Source: Streptomyces sp. NBC_00569 (GTDB taxonomy: Bacteria; Actinomycetota; Actinomycetes; Streptomycetales; Streptomycetaceae). Taken from it: a DNA stretch of 64,000 nt. The position numbers and the translations under genes were made by a program. The stretch spans positions 4,327,501 to 4,391,500 of the forward strand of contig NZ_CP107783.1 in assembly GCF_036345255.1 (NCBI RefSeq), read 5' to 3'. Within the stretch, counting starts at the first letter, position 1. Every line of letters starts with the position of its first letter. The notes under the pieces were generated by a model. It did not search any database and was not told where the DNA came from. It worked only from the letters and a program-made list of their open reading frames with translations. Below, one piece after another: positions 59,425-64,000 of the stretch.

Positions 59425-60476
59425 CAGTTGGCGACCGCGAGCCCGTACATCGCCACCCACGCCAGGCCGATCACGGCCAGTGCTCTGTCCCGCAGAACGA
59501 CCTCCTCCGGCTCACCCGCCGTGCCACGGTCGGCGAAGACCGCGTAGCGCAGGACGGCGAGGATGAAGGCCACCATCGACAGCTGTCTCCACGGCAGCAC
59601 GCCGGTTCGCGCCAGCCCGCCTTCCTCCATGGCCCACAGGCAATAGGCGAGAACGGACACCCCTGCGGCAAGCTGCCAGACGAACCGCAGATAGCCGGTC
59701 GTGTACTCCGACAGCAACGCCCGCGTCGCGCCCGCCTTCCCGGCCATCTGCACGGCCTCGGAGTACCGCTTGGCCGACACCATGAACAGCGCCCCGAACC
59801 CCGTCGTGATCAAGAACCACCGCGACAGCGGAATCCCCAGCGCAAGCCCTCCGATCATGGCCCGCATCAGAAACCCGGTGGTCACCACGACAAGATCGAC
59901 GACGAGAACGCGCTTGAGGCTGATGCAGTACGCCAGTTGCATCCCGACGTAGGCGGTCAACAGCGCCGCCGTCATCGGGTTGCACAAGGTCGCGGCCACC
60001 AGCGGTGCGAGAACCGCGAGACCGCCCCCGACCCCATAGGCCACCGCCACCGGAACGCAGCCCGCGGCCACGGGCCGGTTCCGCTTGACCGGGTGCGCCC
60101 GATCGGCCTCGGCGTCCCGCGCGTCGTTGATCAAATACACGGCGGAGGCAGCCACAGTGAACAGCAGGAACACCAGAGCCAGTTGAGCCGCCGCGTGCCA
60201 CGTGAACAGCTCACCGGCCGCCGCGGGGGCGGCCACGACCAGCACGTTCTTCACCCATTGCCGCGGTCTCGCCGTCTTCAACAGTCCGACCGGCAACCCG
60301 ACCGTCGTCGCCGCGCGCGGCCCCGGCACCGATTTCCCCGGCGGCCGGTCCAACAGCGCCGCGGCCGACCCCCGCCGCCCTTGGCCGGACGCATGCACCA
60401 ACGGCGCCCCGTCGCCCGCTCCCCCCGTGTCCATCGCTCCCCTCACCCCTTCCCCTCGCTCATTCCGTTCCGTCAT
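59421..60476 (-). CDS. Decaprenyl-phosphate phosphoribosyltransferase (UbiA family)
   Basis: 351 residues. After a 70-residue variable lead, RPRQWVKNVLVVAAPAAAGE and the Mg/polyprenyl motif LINDARDAEADRAHPVKRNR (NDxxDxxxD) mark the UbiA fold. VYLIND, RPVAAGCVPVAVA and FADRGTAGEPEEVVLRDRAL (second DxxxD-like site) fit the DPPR synthase branch (Rv3806c-like), which joins phosphoribosyl pyrophosphate to decaprenyl phosphate. Nine or so TM segments. The start overlaps the PAP2 gene stop by ATGA. Confidence 0.9.
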   Translation of the reverse strand: MTERNERGEGVRGAMDTGGAGDGAPLVHASGQGRRGSAAALLDRPPGKSVPGPRAATTVGLPVGLLKTARPRQWVKNVLVVAAPAAAGELFTWHAAAQLALVFLLFTVAASAVYLINDARDAEADRAHPVKRNRPVAAGCVPVAVAYGVGGGLAVLAPLVAATLCNPMTAALLTAYVGMQLAYCISLKRVLVVDLVVVTTGFLMRAMIGGLALGIPLSRWFLITTGFGALFMVSAKRYSEAVQMAGKAGATRALLSEYTTGYLRFVWQLAAGVSVLAYCLWAMEEGGLARTGVLPWRQLSMVAFILAVLRYAVFADRGTAGEPEEVVLRDRALAVIGLAWVAMYGLAVANW

Positions 60477-60991
60477 CGCCGGGCACCCCCGGCCACCCAA
60501 TGAGCCCCGAGCCGCGCGGCGGCCGCCCCGAGCGCCGCCCCCGCCGCCACATCGGACGGGTAGTGCACCCCGACGACCATGCGCGAGACGCACATCGCCG
60601 CCGCCAACGGCGGGACGAGCCGCGCCCCCGCCGGCCGCAACGCCCCGTACGCGACCGTCGCGGCGGCCGCCGAAGCCGCGTGCGAACTGGGGAAGGAATG
60701 CCGCCCCGCCGTCCGCACGAGCGGCTCCACACCGCTCTCCGCCCCCGGCCTCGGCCGCCGGACGACCCGCTTGATCCCCATGCTGGCCACGTGCGCCGCG
60801 GCGGTCAGCGCCGTGCCGCGCAGCCACGCCCCTCGCCGCTCCCGGTCGACCGCCGCCCCCAACAGCCCCGCGCCGAGCCAGAGCGCCCCGTGCTCCCCGC
60901 TCCAGGACAGTGCGCGCGCGGCCGCTGCCACGCGCCGGTCCGTACCGCAGTCGCGCAATGCCGACAGCAATCGGCGGTCCATATCGTCCAT
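60473..60991 (-). CDS. PAP2 phosphatase (decaprenylphosphoryl-5-phosphoribose phosphatase-like)
   Basis: About 172 residues. The three PAP2 motifs are visible: KRVVRRPRPG (KxxxxxxRP), PSSHAASAAA (PSGH-like), and SRMVVGVHYPSDVAAG (SRxxxxxHxxxD). In mycobacteria the homologue Rv3807c removes the 5-phosphate of decaprenyl-phosphoryl-5-phosphoribose; its position before the UbiA gene agrees. ATG 60991 is chosen; an in-frame ATG at 61021 lacks support. Divergent from the DprE1 gene. Confidence 0.88.
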   Translation of the reverse strand: MDDMDRRLLSALRDCGTDRRVAAAARALSWSGEHGALWLGAGLLGAAVDRERRGAWLRGTALTAAAHVASMGIKRVVRRPRPGAESGVEPLVRTAGRHSFPSSHAASAAAATVAYGALRPAGARLVPPLAAAMCVSRMVVGVHYPSDVAAGAALGAAAARLGAHWVAGGARR

Positions 60992-61123
60992 GTGGCTCAC
61001 TCTGCGCGTCAAAACCCGCATAACTCAGACAATTTGGGGTGACACCCTTTCAATCACCCATTTCGGTGAGGGCTTGGTTTGTTTGGGGCGAAGGCCCTAT
61101 CTATGGGCGATACGGTCGCCGTC

Positions 61124-62701
61124 ATGGCTGCCGATCCCGCTCCCCCCACCGCCCGCACACCCGCCGTCTCCCCCGGCGTCACACCCCCCGGCCCAGCCAC
61201 CCCAGCTGCCCCTGCCGCTCCGTCCACAGCTGCACCCCCCTCAGCGCCCGCACCCGCGCCCATCTCGCCGGCCGTCCCGGCACCCGGCACTCCCCCCACC
61301 ACGTCGCCTTCCCGCGACTCCGTCCACGACGACCCCTCCGGCGGCATCCTCGACACCGTCCCCATGACCGGCTGGGGCCGCACCGCCCCCACCGCCGCCC
61401 GGATCGTGCGCCCCCGCTCCTATGCGGAGGCGGCAGCGGTGGTCCGCGCATGCGGGACACCGGGCCACCGGGGCAACATCGCCCGTGGCCTGGGCCGGGC
61501 CTACGGAGACGCGGCACAGAACGCCGGCGGCAGCGTCCTGGACATGACCGCCCTGGACCGCATCCACGCGATCGACGCGTCCGGTGGGACCGTGCTGTGC
61601 GACGCGGGCGTCTCACTGCACCGCCTGATGGAAGTCCTCCTCCCTCTCGGCTGGTTCGTCCCCGTGACCCCCGGCACGCGCTACGTCACGGTCGGCGGCG
61701 CGATCGGCGCCGATATCCACGGCAAGAACCACCACGTCTCGGGATCGTTCTCTCGCCACGTGCTCGCCCTGGAACTGCTCACAGCCGACGGCGAAGTGCG
61801 GATCGTCGAGCGCGACAGCGCGCTGTTCGACGCGACGGCCGGCGGGATGGGACTCACCGGGATCATCCTCACTGCCACCATCCAACTCCTGCCTGTCGAA
61901 ACCTCGTTCATGTCGGTCGACACGGAACGCGCCGTTGACCTGGACCACTTGATGGCTCGCCTCACCGAGACCGATCACCTCTACCGGTACTCGGTCGCCT
62001 GGATCGACCTCCTGGCCCGCGGAGCCTCGATGGGCCGCTCGGTACTGACCCGCGGTGATCACGCTCCGCTGGACGCCGTTCCCGCACGGGCGCGCAGGGC
62101 GCCATTGACGTTCCGCCCCAGGCAGCTTCCGGCCGCACCCGGATTCGTACCCGAAGGACTCCTTGGCCGCAGGACCGTCGGCCTCTTCAACGAGCTCTGG
62201 TACCGCAAGGCCCCCACGTCGCGCGTCGGCGAGATCCAGAGGCTCTCCTCCTTCTTCCACCCCCTCGACGGCGTACCGCACTGGAATCGCATCTACGGGC
62301 GCAGTGGATTCGTCCAGTACCAATTCGTCGTCGGATATGGCCAGGAGGAAGCACTTCGTCGCATCGTGCAGCGCATCTCCGAACGCCGGTGCCCCTCCTT
62401 CCTGGCGGTCCTCAAGCGCTTCGGCGACGCGGATCCCGGCTGGCTGTCCTTTCCCATGCCCGGCTGGACGCTGGCCCTCGACATTCCCGCGAACCTGCCG
62501 GGACTCGGCGTGTTCCTCGACGAACTCGACGAGGAGGTGGCCGCGGCAGACGGACGCATCTACCTCGCCAAGGACTCGCGGCTGAGGCCCGAACTGCTCT
62601 CGGCGATGTATCCCCATCTCGATGAATTCCGCTCCCTGCGAGCCCAGTTGGACCCACGAGGCGTGTTCCGCTCGGATCTGTCCCGGCGCCTCGGACTCTG
62701 A
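61124..62701 (+). CDS. dprE1: Decaprenylphospho-beta-D-ribofuranose 2-oxidase
   Basis: About 525 residues, versus about 460 in Mycobacterium; the excess is a Pro/Ala/Thr-rich N-terminal tail of roughly 75 residues. FAD domain: VPMTGWGRTAPTAARIVRPR, GNIARGLGRAYGDAAQNAGG, TVGGAIGADIHGKNHHVSGS. The substrate domain ends FLAVLKRFGDADPGWLSFPM, PGWTLALDIPANLPG, RIYLAKDSRLRPELLSAMYP with the conserved Lys. The position of the mycobacterial Cys387 (NICVDFP) is Ala here (TLALDIP). ATG 61124 has TACGGT 7 nt upstream; ATG 61103 is an alternative. It makes the 2-keto intermediate for DprE2. Confidence 0.92.
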   Translation: MAADPAPPTARTPAVSPGVTPPGPATPAAPAAPSTAAPPSAPAPAPISPAVPAPGTPPTTSPSRDSVHDDPSGGILDTVPMTGWGRTAPTAARIVRPRSYAEAAAVVRACGTPGHRGNIARGLGRAYGDAAQNAGGSVLDMTALDRIHAIDASGGTVLCDAGVSLHRLMEVLLPLGWFVPVTPGTRYVTVGGAIGADIHGKNHHVSGSFSRHVLALELLTADGEVRIVERDSALFDATAGGMGLTGIILTATIQLLPVETSFMSVDTERAVDLDHLMARLTETDHLYRYSVAWIDLLARGASMGRSVLTRGDHAPLDAVPARARRAPLTFRPRQLPAAPGFVPEGLLGRRTVGLFNELWYRKAPTSRVGEIQRLSSFFHPLDGVPHWNRIYGRSGFVQYQFVVGYGQEEALRRIVQRISERRCPSFLAVLKRFGDADPGWLSFPMPGWTLALDIPANLPGLGVFLDELDEEVAAADGRIYLAKDSRLRPELLSAMYPHLDEFRSLRAQLDPRGVFRSDLSRRLGL

Positions 62702-62900
62702 CCGGACTGGGAACGGGTGCCGTGTCCGGGGCTCTCGCACCTACCGACAGTCCCGCTCCCCCTCATCGCACGCACGTCGTATCCCCCTCACCCGGCACGG
62801 CCCCTCCGCACCGATTCACTTCTGTTACACCGCTCGGGCCGTCCGGGTTCCCATCCCGCCCCCACCGATTTCGGTCCCGCCCATTTGGAGTTTGGTTCTC

Positions 62901-63656
62901 ATGAAGGACGCCTTCGGCACCCCCCAGTCCTTGCTCGTCCTCGGCGGCACCTCCGAGATCGCGCTCGCCACCGCCCGACGCCTCGTGGCCCGGCGGACAC
63001 GAACGGTGTGGCTGGCCGGCCGCCCGTCCCCCGCCCTCGACCGTGCGGCCGCCGAACTCCGCGACATGGGCGCCGACGCCCGTACCGTCGCCTTCGACGC
63101 GCTCGACTCCGAGGCGCACGAGGTGACGCTGGGCAAGGTGTTCGCCGAGGGCGACATCGACATGGTGCTGCTGGCCTTCGGGATCCTCGGCGACCAGGCC
63201 CGCGACGAGGACGAGCCGCTGGCCGCGGTGCGCGTCGCGCAGACCAACTACACGGGCGCCGTGTCGGCGGGCCTCATCTGTGCCCGCGCCCTGCAGAGCC
63301 AGGGCCACGGCTCGCTGGTGGTGCTCTCGTCGGTCGCGGGTGAGCGGGCCCGCCGGTCCAACTTCATCTATGGGTCGAGCAAGGCCGGCCTGGACGCCTT
63401 CGCGCAGGGCCTCGGCGACGCGCTGCACGGCACCGGCGTGCATGTGATGGTCGTGCGCCCCGGCTTCGTACGGTCAAAGATGACGGCAGGCATGGCGGAG
63501 GCGCCCATGGCCACCACCCCGGAGGCGGTGGCACAGGCCATCGAGACGGGACTCAGGCGCCGGTCGGAGACCGTGTGGGTGCCGGGGGCGCTGCGCGTGG
63601 TGATGTCGGCGCTGCGGCATGTCCCGCGTCCGGTGTTCCGGCGGCTGCCGATGTAG
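62901..63656 (+). CDS. dprE2: Decaprenylphospho-beta-D-erythro-pentofuranosid-2-ulose reductase (SDR)
   Basis: 251 residues, a short-chain dehydrogenase: nucleotide motif SLLVLGGTSEIALATARRLV, VLLAFGILGDQARDEDEPLA, VVLSSVAGERARRSNFIYGS and the YGSSKAGLDA active site (YxxxK). With DprE1 it epimerises decaprenyl-phosphoribose to decaprenyl-phosphoarabinose. ATG 62901 follows GGAG at about 10 nt. A 199-nt spacer separates it from dprE1 on the same strand. Confidence 0.92.
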   Translation: MKDAFGTPQSLLVLGGTSEIALATARRLVARRTRTVWLAGRPSPALDRAAAELRDMGADARTVAFDALDSEAHEVTLGKVFAEGDIDMVLLAFGILGDQARDEDEPLAAVRVAQTNYTGAVSAGLICARALQSQGHGSLVVLSSVAGERARRSNFIYGSSKAGLDAFAQGLGDALHGTGVHVMVVRPGFVRSKMTAGMAEAPMATTPEAVAQAIETGLRRRSETVWVPGALRVVMSALRHVPRPVFRRLPM

Positions 63657-63692
63657 GCCGAGTCGCACAGCGACCGGCCGACTCGCTGCGCG

Positions 63693-64000
63693 TCAGCGAG
63701 CCGGCTGTCGGCCCCGCTTCGAGCGGTCGGGGCCCTGCGCGGGAACGGCCGGGCCGCCGAAGGGGAACTCGCGCAACTTGCGCCAGATACCGTCGGCGCC
63801 CTGCTCGTACAGCGCGAACCCGGTGCACGGCCACGCCGCCTCGTACCCGGCGAGCTCCGTGTACGCCCGGTCCATCGCTTCCTCCGCGATGCCGTGCGCC
63901 ACCGTGACGTGCGGGTGGTAGGGAAACTGCAGCTCGCGGGCGACCGGACCGGACTCGTCACGGACCTGCTTCTGCAGCCAGGTACAGGCCTCGGCGCCCT
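63693..64000 (-). CDS. 2'-5' RNA ligase-like (LigT/CPDase superfamily) protein, 3' part
   Basis: The last 102 codons of a gene running off the right edge. ELQFPYHPHVTVAHG contains one HxTx motif (HVTV) of the two-histidine phosphoesterase family; the first copy would be upstream of the window. After it come EEAMDRAYTELAGYEAAWPC and GIWRKLREFPFGG. Such enzymes act on cyclic phosphates or RNA ends; the actual substrate is unknown. Confidence 0.8.
   Translation of the reverse strand, partial: GAEACTWLQKQVRDESGPVARELQFPYHPHVTVAHGIAEEAMDRAYTELAGYEAAWPCTGFALYEQGADGIWRKLREFPFGGPAVPAQGPDRSKRGRQPAR

Overview
The window is about 70% or more GC, with nearly all third codon positions G or C, many GTG/TTG starts, leaderless-looking promoters and operons with 1-4 nt stop/start overlaps. 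With an sdhCDAB operon, ECF sigma factors, a XRE/DUF397 pair, SMI1/KNR4 proteins and Tat-exported D,D-carboxypeptidases, this points to a Streptomyces chromosome core region. No rRNA, tRNA, complete insertion sequence or CRISPR array is visible.

Layout. 1-1429: the 5' end of a sugar/nucleoside ABC ATPase and its BMP-type binding lipoprotein. 1639-3887: an M20 amidohydrolase and a secreted DUF1906 protein. 4021-13420: a cell-surface nonulosonic (sialic acid or Kdn-like) glycopolymer locus. Four genes run leftward (glycosyltransferase, NeuA fused to a HAD phosphatase, NeuB, second transferase) and four run rightward (GT2 transferase, polysialyltransferase family, acyltransferase 3, methyltransferase). 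The two arms diverge from paired leaderless GTG promoters. 13560-16971: LysE exporter, a B12-dependent mutase large subunit without its cobalamin domain, and an L,D-transpeptidase lipoprotein. 17182-20777: two tandem paralogous pairs, each an ECF sigma factor coupled to a one-TM Ser/Gly-rich partner. 20831-28354: small and accessory genes: a frameshifted ORF, HTH protein, XRE/DUF397 pair, DinB-like protein, two SMI1/KNR4 proteins and a 5'-truncated DUF11/RTX gene.

28561-36036: a peptidoglycan amidase with an FG-GAP propeller, hypothetical genes (one frameshifted at a C5 run), DUF4328 and GH20 hexosaminidase. 36394-40594: a urate-pathway decarboxylase and sdhCDAB with a strong terminator. 40629-47880: Lrp regulator, SMP-30 lactonase, VOC protein, a TetR-autoregulated operon with two identical-class palindromic operators, a D,D-carboxypeptidase, a 37-bp tandem repeat array, and a divergent MarR/MFS pair. 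47810-54557: MMPL transporter with an extra C-terminal beta-sandwich domain, OmpR-type two-component system, and an orphan peptide-binding protein behind a Crp-type site. 54767-57851: metallophosphoesterase, a coupled 29-codon ORF, SCO4848-family protein and a second D,D-carboxypeptidase. 57929-63656: YihY membrane protein and a full set of genes for decaprenyl-phosphoryl-arabinose (GtrA, UbiA, PAP2, DprE1, DprE2). The right edge holds a partial 2'-5' RNA ligase-like gene.

The most interesting material is the nonulosonate polymer locus, the decaprenyl-phospho-arabinose set in an organism type not known for arabinogalactan, the TetR double operator, the coupled Asn/Thr micro-ORF, two frameshifts that break or falsely fuse genes, and several unexplained repeats.
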